DNA from: Selenomonadaceae bacterium
GTDB taxonomy: Bacteria; Bacillota; Negativicutes; Selenomonadales; Selenomonadaceae
Reading direction: 5' to 3'
Assembly: GCA_017529935.1 (NCBI GenBank)
Contig: JAFXNB010000052.1
Span: 1 to 32,219 of the forward strand
Length of the DNA stretch: 32,219 nt
In this document: one piece after another, positions 23,906-31,207 of the stretch
Layout of the letters: every line of letters begins with the position of its first letter
How positions within the stretch are numbered: position 1 is the stretch's first letter
Position numbers and translations under genes: made by a program
Notes under the pieces: model-generated
Seen by the model: only the letters and a program-made list of their open reading frames with translations
What the model was told of the DNA's origin: nothing
Database searches by the model: none

Positions 23906-25422
23906 GGCACAAACTCCCAATGAACTTCTAATTTCTTGCGCTTGCCGCGCCAACGCAGCACCGCCTGCGAACAATGCAAATCGTGATACCAATAATAATC
24001 TACGTCTTCAACCGTGTGCTTATCGGCATTCCATTTCGCACCGACGACAATGCGGTCTTTGGGCGTCAACCACCAGCTCACGCCCGCCTGAAATTTTCGG
24101 GAGTAATCGTCCACGTCGAAATTGAAAAGCGAGTTAGTCGAATTGTTTTTATCGTAAGAGTAGCCCACGTAAGCCGCGAGCCTGTCGTCGAATTCCCTAG
24201 CAAGCAAAATGTCGTAGCTGGAGCCCTTGACAGTCTTTTTATCTTTTTTGGCGTTTTTAACGTTGTCTTTGGTGATTCTGTAGCCCGTGTGCAGAAATAA
24301 AGAATATTTGCCGAGCGCAATCGGGTCGTGATACAAATTAACCTCGTATTCCTGATGAGTGCTGGCATTTGCATTTTGCCGCCAATGCCCGATTTCGCCC
24401 TCAAGGCTGAAATTCAAGGGCGTGTCGCCGAGTTTACGCGCATACAGAATATCAAACGACGGCTCCTTTTGAATCCAACGGTCGTCACTGTCCTCATAGA
24501 AGCCGTATTTCAACCAAGCGTGCACGTCGCGATTTTCATAGGCAAGTTCAGCCTTACTGCGGAAACCTTTTTTAGTTTCGACGTAAGCACCGATAAGCAG
24601 ATTAAAATGTTTAGCCAGCGGGATTTCAAAATTGTCGCGGACATAGACGCCGTGGTCAGAATTGTAGCCGACGCGCGGAAAATAATTTTGAGCTGTCTCG
24701 CCCATCTTGCGTTCTTCGTATTCCTTCGTGCCGACGACTTTATTTTTAATCCAAAATTTTACTTTGTACATGCGGATAACTTGCTCCGGCCAAATCTCCA
24801 TGCGTTCCGCACTCAAGTGATAATCGGGAGTTTTCGCGCCGCATTTGGTCTGCGTGCCGTCGTAAACGACAATGTGATCGAGATAAAACTCAAACCGCTT
24901 GCCCGTCAAATAGTATTCGCCGACTTTGCCGTTAGCTTCAGCCATGGTGCCGGTCTTTGTGCCGTAGTTGTAAACAGTTTTGTAGCCGTCAAGCGTGACG
25001 CGCGGCGCACCTTCCATAAGTTGCAGAACGTGTGCTCGGTCGTCGACGCGCACAACTTGCTGTTTGGTGTTTCCAGTCGCCTCTTCGCTCTGGAAGCGGT
25101 GCCCGTCAAGCTGGATAATGTCAACTTTGCCCGTAGCAATGAATTCGCCGCTGCCCGAATAGTAAACCATGTCCTCGCCCTCGAACACTGCGGGGATTGG
25201 GTCGCCCTCTTTGTATTCGTGCGGAAGATTTTCGATAGCAGTGTCAATGTCGTCAAGCAATTTTTGTTGCTCTTCCGTCAGCTGTTGTTCGCGAGCCTCG
25301 CGCCGCCGATTTTCTATGTAGTCAAAAAGTTCCGTGCCCGTGTCCGATTTTGCCTCGTAAACTGCCTCCGCCGTAGACGCAACACACAGCGCGGCGCATA
25401 CGACGCCAAAAAATTTTTTCAT
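23899..25422 (-). CDS. lptD: LptD-like LPS-assembly outer-membrane protein
   Basis: 507 residues with a signal peptide (MKKFFGVVCAALCVASTAEA). Residues 75-190 look like the OstA/LptD periplasmic jellyroll (VFEGEDMVYYSGSGEFIATG, GKVGEYYLTGKRFEF). TKCGAKTPDYHLSAERMEIW and VKFWIKNKVVG match the conserved LptD stretch leading into the barrel. The C-terminal 300 residues alternate like beta-strands and end in aromatic Trp. It is much shorter than E. coli LptD (784). Two Cys remain in the mature chain, Cys194 and Cys484, placed roughly like one of the two E. coli disulfides. ATG at 25422 has GAGGA with good spacing; ATG at 25428 is an alternative overlapping the preceding stop. Confidence 0.82.
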   Translation of the reverse strand: MKKFFGVVCAALCVASTAEAVYEAKSDTGTELFDYIENRRREAREQQLTEEQQKLLDDIDTAIENLPHEYKEGDPIPAVFEGEDMVYYSGSGEFIATGKVDIIQLDGHRFQSEEATGNTKQQVVRVDDRAHVLQLMEGAPRVTLDGYKTVYNYGTKTGTMAEANGKVGEYYLTGKRFEFYLDHIVVYDGTQTKCGAKTPDYHLSAERMEIWPEQVIRMYKVKFWIKNKVVGTKEYEERKMGETAQNYFPRVGYNSDHGVYVRDNFEIPLAKHFNLLIGAYVETKKGFRSKAELAYENRDVHAWLKYGFYEDSDDRWIQKEPSFDILYARKLGDTPLNFSLEGEIGHWRQNANASTHQEYEVNLYHDPIALGKYSLFLHTGYRITKDNVKNAKKDKKTVKGSSYDILLAREFDDRLAAYVGYSYDKNNSTNSLFNFDVDDYSRKFQAGVSWWLTPKDRIVVGAKWNADKHTVEDVDYYWYHDLHCSQAVLRWRGKRKKLEVHWEFVPW

Positions 25423-25424
25423 CG

Positions 25425-26582
25425 TCATTCCTCATCAAAAATTTCAACAATTTCTCCGTCTTTACCGTCAAGCGTTTTTCCTTCTTCGTGTCGCGGTTCT
25501 TGAGCAGGCGCGGGCGGTTCAGGGTCTACTTGCACAATCTCGGATTTATCTGTGGGCGGCTTTGCGTTCATCTCGTCATCTGAAAGCCCCTGCGTTGGCT
25601 GTTCCGTCGGCTGTTCCGTCGGCTGTTCGATTGTCGGTGCCGGAGTGACAACTTGCGCAGGACGCGCGGTGTTGTTCGTGTTCACGCCGTAGACATTAAT
25701 CGGCGTTTTAATCTGAACATACAGCTCGACGCCCGTCGGCAAGTCAATATTTTTCCCGCGAACTAAAACTTCTGAAATGCCCTTGTTCTTGCCCGAAAAA
25801 GTTTGCCCCAACAAGCTGAGCCCGCGCGCCATCGATTCGGCGGTCATCGCGTCGATAGATTCCACGCCCGCATAAGTGTTGACGTCCTGCCCGTCGATAG
25901 CCTTCAGCGCGTTAAAGTCCGTCTCGATTTTGCCGTTGCTGAAAATATTTTTGGCGCGGTGAACGTTCACAACAACGCCCTCGCCCGGCAAACCTCTGGC
26001 AAAAACCAAAGTGCCGTCAACAAAAACGTCCTCGACAACTTCAATCGGAATAATGTCGCCTTCCTGCAAAGTCTTAGAGCCGACGGGAATAGTCGTTGCA
26101 ACTTTTATCAGCGTGTTGGCGGGAATGGGCGTCAACGTTATCGGCAAAATTTCTTCACCGTAAGACGCCTTAGCAAGCGCGCGAATTCTATCGTTAAAGG
26201 TGCCGTCGCTCATCTTGCCCAAAATTTTATTCTCCAACGCCTCAAGTCTTTTGTCGATTCCGCCCTTTTGAACTTCGTGATCTATGTTCCATTCCAGCGC
26301 ATTAATTTTCGCTAAAATGCTAGGGTTCGTCTCATTTTCATAAAGCACATTGTAAATCGCATCGATTCGGGCGTTCATGTTGCCCGCCATGTTTTGCCCG
26401 CTGTAACTTTTTTCAAGGCGGCTGATTCTGTCCAGGATTGCGCCGCTCTGCTCCGTGCCGTAAGTATCAATTTCAATTTTTGCGAGCTTGGCGTTGGCGG
26501 AATCTTCCGGTGCCGCAAAGACTGACGCGGAAAAAATCATCGTCGCCGCCAGTGCCCCGCAAAAAACTTTCTTCAAACTCAT
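25425..26582 (-). CDS. Exported protein of unknown function, first gene of the LPS operon
   Basis: 385 residues. Signal peptide MSLKKVFCGALAATMIFSASVFA, cleaved near AAPED. Residues 30-140 are helical with regular heptad-like spacing (LDRISRLEKSY, IDKRLEALENKI). Residues 145-300 look like a beta-rich domain (GSKTLQEGDIIPIEVVEDVF, FARGLPGEGVVV, then a predicted strand ending ELYVQIKTPINVYG). The C-terminus is Pro/Glu/Thr-rich with PTEQPTEQPTEQPT and an acidic end. The family is not recognised. GGAGGG lies seven bases before the ATG, and the stop overlaps the next gene. The position suggests an envelope role alongside LptD. Confidence 0.8.
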   Translation of the reverse strand: MSLKKVFCGALAATMIFSASVFAAPEDSANAKLAKIEIDTYGTEQSGAILDRISRLEKSYSGQNMAGNMNARIDAIYNVLYENETNPSILAKINALEWNIDHEVQKGGIDKRLEALENKILGKMSDGTFNDRIRALAKASYGEEILPITLTPIPANTLIKVATTIPVGSKTLQEGDIIPIEVVEDVFVDGTLVFARGLPGEGVVVNVHRAKNIFSNGKIETDFNALKAIDGQDVNTYAGVESIDAMTAESMARGLSLLGQTFSGKNKGISEVLVRGKNIDLPTGVELYVQIKTPINVYGVNTNNTARPAQVVTPAPTIEQPTEQPTEQPTQGLSDDEMNAKPPTDKSEIVQVDPEPPAPAQEPRHEEGKTLDGKDGEIVEIFDEE

Positions 26583-26617
26583 TACAATTCCCTCCGCGCT
26601 AAAATTTTCTACGCCGA

Positions 26618-26647
26618 ATTATAACAGGTATCAGCTATTTTCTGCAA
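26618..26647 (-). promoter_or_regulatory. Promoter of the envelope operon
   Basis: On the minus strand a perfect TATAAT (26623-26618) with an extended TG one base upstream (TGTTATAAT), 18 bases after a poor TTGCAG (26647-26642). About 35 bases before the first gene of the operon. Confidence 0.65.
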
Positions 26648-26649
26648 CG

Positions 26650-26740
26650 CCTTGAAAAATTTCTTAAAGCGCGGCGAAGAATTTAAAGTAACCTTGAAAA
26701 ATTTCTTGCCGCGTTGTAAAATCGCAAAAAATTTTTCAAG
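26650..26740 (+). repeat. Repeated CTTGAAAAATTT elements at the divergent promoter
   Basis: CCTTGAAAAATTTCTT occurs at 26650-26665 and again at 26692-26707. Its core CTTGAAAAATTT returns inverted at 26729-26740. The second copy contains the -35 of the plus-strand promoter, and the inverted copy flanks the ribosome-binding site. It could be an operator or a stem-loop. AAATTT runs are common in this genome, so chance is not excluded. Confidence 0.5.
26694..26722 (+). promoter_or_regulatory. Promoter for the BofA-family gene
   Basis: TTGAAA (26694-26699), 17-base spacer, TAAAAT (26717-26722), 32 bases before the ATG. Confidence 0.65.
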
Positions 26741-26754
26741 AGGAGTTTTGACGC

Positions 26755-26994
26755 ATGATTGAAATTGGAGTCGGACTTGCCGCGGGGATTTTAATTCTCC
26801 TTGCGCTGAAATTTTTTATCGCGTTGCCATTCAAATTGATTTGGAATAGCATAATCGGCGCGGCGATTCTCTACCTCGTGAACTTGACGGGGCTAATCAT
26901 GATTAAGATAACATTTATCCACGCGCTGATTGTCGGGCTCTTCGGAATACCAGGGCTGATTCTGCTGGCAATCTATCTGAACTTCATCAAATAA
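26755..26994 (+). CDS. BofA-family small membrane protein
   Basis: 79 residues with three hydrophobic segments. WNSIIGAAILYLVNLTGLI and the C-terminal HALIVGLFGIPGLILLAIYL match the BofA (pro-sigmaK processing inhibitor) family. In Bacillus, BofA holds the SpoIVFB protease in check during sporulation. In Negativicutes, homologues also occur in lineages with reduced sporulation gene sets, so a role here cannot be inferred. AGAGGAG lies nine bases before the ATG, with its own promoter. No sporulation gene is adjacent. Confidence 0.8.
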   Translation: MIEIGVGLAAGILILLALKFFIALPFKLIWNSIIGAAILYLVNLTGLIMIKITFIHALIVGLFGIPGLILLAIYLNFIK

Positions 26995-27008
26995 CTCTAC
27001 GTAACTTG

Positions 27009-27065
27009 AGGCCGTCATGGATGACGGCCTGCCCGCGCAAAAAGCCGGAAGCTTTTTCAGCGGGC
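27009..27065. repeat. Two adjacent inverted repeats after the BofA gene
   Basis: Perfect ten-base arms AGGCCGTCAT / ATGACGGCCT (27009-27018, 27021-27030, two-base centre) are followed at once by a second nested hairpin, GCCCGC (27031-27036) with GCGGGC (27060-27065) and inner AAAAAGC / GCTTTTT (27039-27045, 27051-27057). It may terminate the BofA transcript, or belong to a dispersed repeat block together with the repeat at 27126. No gene is seen in 26995-27281. Confidence 0.7.
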
Positions 27066-27125
27066 AACGAACGGCACGGTGTGCGCGAACGTTAAAATAG
27101 TGAACGGTGTCCCGCCCTTTCTTTG

Positions 27126-27158
27126 CATACTTTCTTTGGGCGCAACAAAGAAAGTATG
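27126..27158. repeat. 13-bp perfect inverted repeat upstream of rplM
   Basis: CATACTTTCTTTG (27126-27138) and CAAAGAAAGTATG (27146-27158) are exact complements around a seven-base centre. It ends 12 bases before the rplM -35 box. It resembles REP- or MITE-like intergenic palindromes rather than a terminator, as no T-run follows. Confidence 0.75.
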
Positions 27159-27170
27159 AGAAAACTACAC

Positions 27171-27199
27171 TTGACAGCGCAAAAAGTTTTTATTACAAT
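27171..27199 (+). promoter_or_regulatory. Strong promoter for rplM-rpsI
   Basis: Consensus TTGACA (27171-27176), exactly 17 bases, then TACAAT (27194-27199). The transcript would have a leader of roughly 75 bases before the rplM ATG, where an L13-type autoregulatory leader could sit; no specific structure was established. Confidence 0.85.
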
Positions 27200-27281
27200 C
27201 GCCCCTATATGGCGGCTTGCCTGTGTTTCCATTAGCCCCGGACATATGCACCCACCACAAAAATTTTTTGGAGGAATCTTC

Positions 27282-27722
27282 ATGAAAGATACATTCATGG
27301 CAAAGGCGGGCAGCGTCGAGCGCAAATGGTACGTCGTCGACGCCGAAGGCAAAACCGTCGGACGCCTCGCCGCCGAAGTCGCCAAAGTTCTGCGCGGCAA
27401 AAATAAACCCGTGTTCACGCCGCACGTCGACACGGGCGATTTCGTTATCGTCATAAACGCAGCTAAAGCCGTCTTCACGGGCAAGAAACTGCGCAAGAAA
27501 GTTTACTTCCACCACAGCGGCTACCTCGGCGGCGGCAAATACGCAACCGCAGGCGAGTGGATGCAAAAATTCCCCGAACGCGTCATCGAGCACGCCGTCC
27601 GTGGCATGTTGCCGAAAAATAAACTCGGCGCGGATTTGTTCAGAAAACTTCACGTCTTCGCCGGCGATAAACACCCCTACGCCGCGCAGAAGCCCGAAGA
27701 ACTTAAAATTGAAACGCGCTAA
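27282..27722 (+). CDS. rplM: 50S ribosomal protein L13
   Basis: 146 residues, normal L13 length. Landmarks: [57 protein letters not shown] and [18 protein letters not shown] at the end. ATG at 27282, with GGAGGA six bases upstream; the frame is open to 27123, but that extension crosses the promoter and repeat and is not coding. Co-transcribed with rpsI, 12 bases downstream, as in nearly all bacteria. Confidence 0.97.
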   Translation: MKDTFMAKAGSVERKWYVVDAEGKTVGRLAAEVAKVLRGKNKPVFTPHVDTGDFVIVINAAKAVFTGKKLRKKVYFHHSGYLGGGKYATAGEWMQKFPERVIEHAVRGMLPKNKLGADLFRKLHVFAGDKHPYAAQKPEELKIETR

Positions 27723-27734
27723 GGAGAGGATATT

Positions 27735-28127
27735 ATGGCACAAGTAAGCTACTACGGCACCGGTCGCCGCAAAAGTTCGGTTGCTCGCGTCCGCTTGGTT
27801 CCGGGCGACGGCAAAGTCACGATTAATAACCGTGCAATGGAAGAATATTTCGGCTTGAAGACTTTGGAGCTGATTGTCCGTCAGCCGCTCGTCCTCACCG
27901 AAATGAACGATAAATACGACGTGATTGCCAACGTCAAGGGCGGCGGCACAACAGGTCAAGCGGGTGCGATTCGCCACGGCATCACCCGCGCACTTATGGA
28001 ACTCGATGCCGACCTGCGTCCCGCGCTCAAAAAAGCCGGCTTCGTCACTCGCGACCCGCGCGAAAAGGAACGCCGCAAATACGGTCTCAAAAAAGCTCGC
28101 AAGGCTTCCCAGTTCTCGAAACGTTAA
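27735..28127 (+). CDS. rpsI: 30S ribosomal protein S9
   Basis: 130 residues. [19 protein letters not shown] at the start, [14 protein letters not shown] in the middle, and the basic C-terminal tail [11 protein letters not shown] that reaches the P-site tRNA, all standard for S9. GGAGAGG ribosome-binding site. Second gene of the L13-S9 operon, followed by a terminator. Confidence 0.97.
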   Translation: MAQVSYYGTGRRKSSVARVRLVPGDGKVTINNRAMEEYFGLKTLELIVRQPLVLTEMNDKYDVIANVKGGGTTGQAGAIRHGITRALMELDADLRPALKKAGFVTRDPREKERRKYGLKKARKASQFSKR

Positions 28128-28130
28128 TCA

Positions 28131-28170
28131 AAAAAAATTCGGCTCCCGCCACAACGACGGGAGCTTTTCT
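28131..28170 (+). terminator. Bidirectional terminator between rpsI and the glycosyltransferase gene
   Basis: Stem GCTCCCG (28142-28148) / CGGGAGC (28158-28164), nine-base loop, TTTTC after it and AAAAAAAATT before it. The long A-run gives a strong T-run on the minus strand, so it can also end the convergent gene that stops at 28185. Confidence 0.85.
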
Positions 28171-28184
28171 TGTCTCCGGAAAAC

Positions 28185-29759
28185 TTAATCGTTTAATCGA
28201 TAAAGCCAGAAAAAATTTTGGTAAGTTTTCGTTTCGGCTTCGATAGAATATTTCTCCTTTAGCAATTCTTCAACGTCAGCGTCGCGATTTTTACGGAAAT
28301 TTTTTGTCCAATCGTCGGGATAGTCGCCCGAAAATTCGCTTTCCGTCACGGAGTAAATTATCCAACGCGGAAGATTGCTACTGATATTTTCAAACCACTC
28401 GCGCTTAACGTTCGGGTCGACATTTGCGAAGGCTTTGATATTGCTAAAAAATCGACAGCGCGGCATTATTCCTGTCGTTAAAATCCAATGCGAAACGTGA
28501 GTTCCTTCGCCCCAAATCATGACGGAGCCGCGTTCTTCGGGCGGAATAATTTGGGCGATACGGAGCATGGCGTTGTTTTGTTCAGAATGATATTCACGCC
28601 ATTTCGCAGAATTGTTGTCGACAACTTTTAGCTCTATTGTTCGCAACAAAATCAGCGGATAAAACGCGACGGTGATGAGGAGAAGTTTGCAGACGGTTCT
28701 TTTCAGCGAGAAACTTTGCCCCGACCAAAGTCCGCGAAAAATCTTTTGAAGGTCGGCAAGCACGACGAACAATATCGGCAGGAGCGGCGTGATTAAAGCG
28801 TAGTAGCCTTGGTAGGGGCTGAGTTTCATAAAAAGAATCAGCATGACCGCGCCGATAAAAGATGTGCTCAAAGCCACGCGGCTTTTATTTTTTATGAATT
28901 CAATCGCGCCGCCCGCAATCATGATAAACAACGGAATGAAGTGTACCACGATATGAATAGTGTATTCGTCGAGGTTCTCCATTAAAAAATTTCCCCTCTG
29001 CGCGGAATAGTTTAAGTTGAGGAGAATTGTCCCGTAGAGCGCGTCGTAAAGTGCTCCGTGCGCTGCGAAGTAAATCACGAACGGCAGAACGACTATCACC
29101 GCGCCCGCGCAGAAGTTCAAAAGATTTTTCAGCAAAGTTTTAAACTCGCCCGCTTGAATCAAAAACACCGCGCTCAAAAACGCGCAAAGACAAAGTGGCG
29201 CGGCGTTCAGCATGCGGAGCAAAACACACGCGCCGAATCCCACGCCGTAAATAAATCCGTACAGCGGCGGGCAAGAAAATTTTTCCTCCTTCAGCCCGCG
29301 CAGAAAAAAATACGTCGCCGCCATGAGGAAGAGCATACTCCATTCTTCCGTGCGGTTGCCGTCCAGCGTGTAAACAGCGTAGTGAACGAACATGAAGACT
29401 GCCGCCGCAATTTTTACCTTGCCCGACAAAAAAAGTCCCAGCGAACGCCACGCCAGCAGAAACGACAAATACATTGCCGGGATTTGCAGAAGAAAAATTC
29501 CGACGCGCGGAGCTATCGAATAACCTATCGCGTCGATTAGGAAAATCAGTGGTCCTTTGTTCTCGAATAAATCGACGTAGGGCAGCAGACCTTCCGCCCA
29601 ACCTCTGCCGACCGCTTGGAAAATCGCCGAGTCATCGCCCCAAGAATCGTACAGCGGGCTTGTCGAAGTCGAAAAGATTAGCAAGAACAGAACGCTTGCA
29701 AAAAAAATTGCGGCATGTGTTGTTGCCTTGCCCGAAAAAATTTCTTTAATAAATGTCAT
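28185..29759 (-). CDS. Multi-pass GT-C-type membrane glycosyltransferase (GT39-like)
   Basis: 524 residues with about ten hydrophobic segments and a soluble C-terminal part of about 130 residues. The first loop has WGDDSAIFQAVGRGWAEG and LLPYVDLFENKGPLIFLIDA, the usual opening of dolichyl/undecaprenyl-phosphate-sugar mannosyltransferase-like proteins in bacteria. RTEEWSMLFL and SPYQGYYALITPLLPI also fit. Donor and acceptor are unknown. ATG at 29759 has only a weak GGGG site. It lies alone, with its own promoter, and converges on rpsI. A role in cell-surface glycan or O-antigen assembly is an inference. Confidence 0.75.
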   Translation of the reverse strand: MTFIKEIFSGKATTHAAIFFASVLFLLIFSTSTSPLYDSWGDDSAIFQAVGRGWAEGLLPYVDLFENKGPLIFLIDAIGYSIAPRVGIFLLQIPAMYLSFLLAWRSLGLFLSGKVKIAAAVFMFVHYAVYTLDGNRTEEWSMLFLMAATYFFLRGLKEEKFSCPPLYGFIYGVGFGACVLLRMLNAAPLCLCAFLSAVFLIQAGEFKTLLKNLLNFCAGAVIVVLPFVIYFAAHGALYDALYGTILLNLNYSAQRGNFLMENLDEYTIHIVVHFIPLFIMIAGGAIEFIKNKSRVALSTSFIGAVMLILFMKLSPYQGYYALITPLLPILFVVLADLQKIFRGLWSGQSFSLKRTVCKLLLITVAFYPLILLRTIELKVVDNNSAKWREYHSEQNNAMLRIAQIIPPEERGSVMIWGEGTHVSHWILTTGIMPRCRFFSNIKAFANVDPNVKREWFENISSNLPRWIIYSVTESEFSGDYPDDWTKNFRKNRDADVEELLKEKYSIEAETKTYQNFFWLYRLND

Positions 29760-29791
29760 CTCGTCGCCCCATTAAAATTTTTTCCGTGCAA

Positions 29792-29820
29792 ATTCTAAAA
29801 CACTCGCCGATTAAATGCAA
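29792..29820 (-). promoter_or_regulatory. Promoter for the GT-C glycosyltransferase
   Basis: On the minus strand TTGCAT (29820-29815), 17 bases, TAGAAT (29797-29792), about 33 bases before the ATG. Confidence 0.6.
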
Positions 29821-29832
29821 GCCAATAATTTT

Positions 29833-30498
29833 TTAGAAATCAAAATACTCTTTCCTGTGGTGTGCAATCAACTCGGCGTCCGTGGAGCGCAACCCCGCCT
29901 CGCCGAATGTGTACTTTGCGCCGTCCTTCGTCAGCACGTTGTAACTCGACACCACCGTAAATTTGTCGTCGCAGATAAAAATCTTCGCGTGCGTGTCCGC
30001 GCGCTTCATCTTGAAGTTCGGGTATTTGCGGAAAATTTTTTTGAGCTTGTAAGCAGTCGCCCGCGTCCAATAATTTTCGTCTGAATCTTCCGCGCCGATG
30101 CCGTAGAAAATTTTTATCGTCACGCCGCGCTTCAACAGCTTTTCAAACTGCGGGATATATTCCTCCGTCTTGTAATTCAACTTCATGGCAGTCACGTCGA
30201 GTTCAACTTTTGCCGAATCAACTGCCTCGTCGAAGGCGGCGCGAATCTCCTCGTCCTTGAGAGAAATCATTTTGGAATTTTTAACGCGTTCAGTCAGCTC
30301 CAAAACTTGCGGGCTTATCTTCGTGCGGAATTCAATGTAATGTTCAAAGCCCGTGTCGTAAAATTTTTTTGCCGCTGAAAGTTCGCCGTCAATCTTATCG
30401 TCGAATTTGCCGTTCTCGTCCAAAATCTGCAAAGAGCCGAGCGCGTAGTAATTGCTCACAATCTGCGCGGCTTCCCGAAAAAGTTTTTGATATTCCAC
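29833..30498 (-). CDS. Phospholipase-D-like protein with a single HKD motif
   Basis: 221 residues. Residues 1-110 are helical and without recognised motifs. The C-terminal half is a PLD-like fold: VELDVTAMKLNYKTEEYIPQ, RGVTIKIFYGIG, then THAKIFICDDKFTVVSSYN, an HxK(x)4D motif with trailing SxN. Only one HKD is present, so activity would need a dimer, as in the nuclease Nuc-type PLD proteins. Two-HKD cardiolipin synthases are excluded. GTG start at 30498 without a clear ribosome-binding site, 12 bases after the stop of the frameshifted gene upstream, so it is probably expressed with it. Nuclease or phosphodiesterase are equally possible. Confidence 0.75.
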   Translation of the reverse strand: MEYQKLFREAAQIVSNYYALGSLQILDENGKFDDKIDGELSAAKKFYDTGFEHYIEFRTKISPQVLELTERVKNSKMISLKDEEIRAAFDEAVDSAKVELDVTAMKLNYKTEEYIPQFEKLLKRGVTIKIFYGIGAEDSDENYWTRATAYKLKKIFRKYPNFKMKRADTHAKIFICDDKFTVVSSYNVLTKDGAKYTFGEAGLRSTDAELIAHHRKEYFDF

Positions 30499-30510
30499 GT
30501 CGAAGCCGAC

Positions 30511-31087
30511 TTAGGGAGCGACAAGTGACAAAGTCGCCACGCGCTGAAAAAATTCGGCGGCGGTGCGGAGTCCGTAATTCATCTCCCGCAAAAATCGAAC
30601 GCTTCTATCCAACTCCTCGAAATAGGCGGTGCTTTCCCGTTCAAAACGCCGCGCCTTTTCCTTTTGCGCCATGGCTTTTTCGTGCGCAGATTTTATTTTG
30701 TTGTAAGCGAAATATCCAGCCACGGCGATTGCGGGAAGAAAAATCACGCCGCCCAAAACCATCATGCCGCCGCTAGCGATTGTGCCGCCGCCAAGAGCCG
30801 CAAGCGTCGCTTTAACCCAAAAAACGCCGCTCCCGTGCCCGCCGTGCATTTTTATTCGCGGAAAAATTTTCCGAAGCTTTGACTTCAAAATAAATTCTCT
30901 CCAGACTTTCAAACGTCGCAAGTTGCTCCTCGACGAACTCGACGATTTGGGAATAGTCGCCGCGAATAACTTCAAAATCGTGCTGGCGGATTTTAGATTT
31001 GTCAGCAAAATCTTTTTGGACTTTCGCGCAGAATTTGTTGCTTAAATCAATCTCGCGCCGAAGTCTTCCAACATCAAAGATACCCAC
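30511..31087 (-). pseudogene. Coiled-coil / Gly-rich membrane protein gene with apparent +1 frameshift
   Basis: Two frames seem to form one protein. The 5' part starts at GTG 31087 (AAGGAGG nine bases upstream) and reads MGIFDVGRLRREIDLSNKFC on to about residue 79 as a coiled coil, but then gives Arg-rich text and stops at 30812. From the T-run at 30849-30853 the +1 frame continues as HGGHGSGVFWVKATLAAL, a Gly-rich hydrophobic region (GGGTIASGGMMVLGGVIF), then another coiled coil (AMAQKEKARRFERESTAYF) ending at 30511. One base difference in the five-base homopolymer would join them. Real mutation, sequence error, programmed shift, or a separate second gene starting at ATG 30849 (no ribosome-binding site) are the options. 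Function unknown. Confidence 0.6.
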
Positions 31088-31111
31088 TTCGCGCCGCCTC
31101 CTTTTTCGGAA

Positions 31112-31140
31112 AATATATCAAGCCCAAAGTAAAATCGCAA
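31112..31140 (-). promoter_or_regulatory. Promoter for the coiled-coil gene / PLD-like pair
   Basis: On the minus strand TTGCGA (31140-31135), 17 bases, TATATT (31117-31112), about 25 bases before the GTG at 31087. Back to back with the argG promoter. Confidence 0.5.
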
Positions 31141-31147
31141 TAAATTT

Positions 31148-31176
31148 TTGACAAGGGGCAAGCGCAACGCTAAAAT
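31148..31176 (+). promoter_or_regulatory. Promoter for argG
   Basis: TTGACA (31148-31153), 17-base spacer, TAAAAT (31171-31176), 31 bases before the ATG. No arginine-repressor box was identified with confidence. Confidence 0.8.
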
Positions 31177-31207
31177 ACAATTCATCACTTACAAAGGAGA
31201 TATTAAC

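Noticed and set aside
24328..25503. 391-codon plus-strand open frame across the lptD-like gene
   Set aside because: No ribosome-binding site and shadow-type composition; the minus-strand gene has a signal peptide, motifs and operon context.
27123..27281. N-terminal extension of rplM to 27123
   Set aside because: It would run through the inverted repeat and consensus promoter; the ATG at 27282 has the ribosome-binding site and gives normal L13 length.
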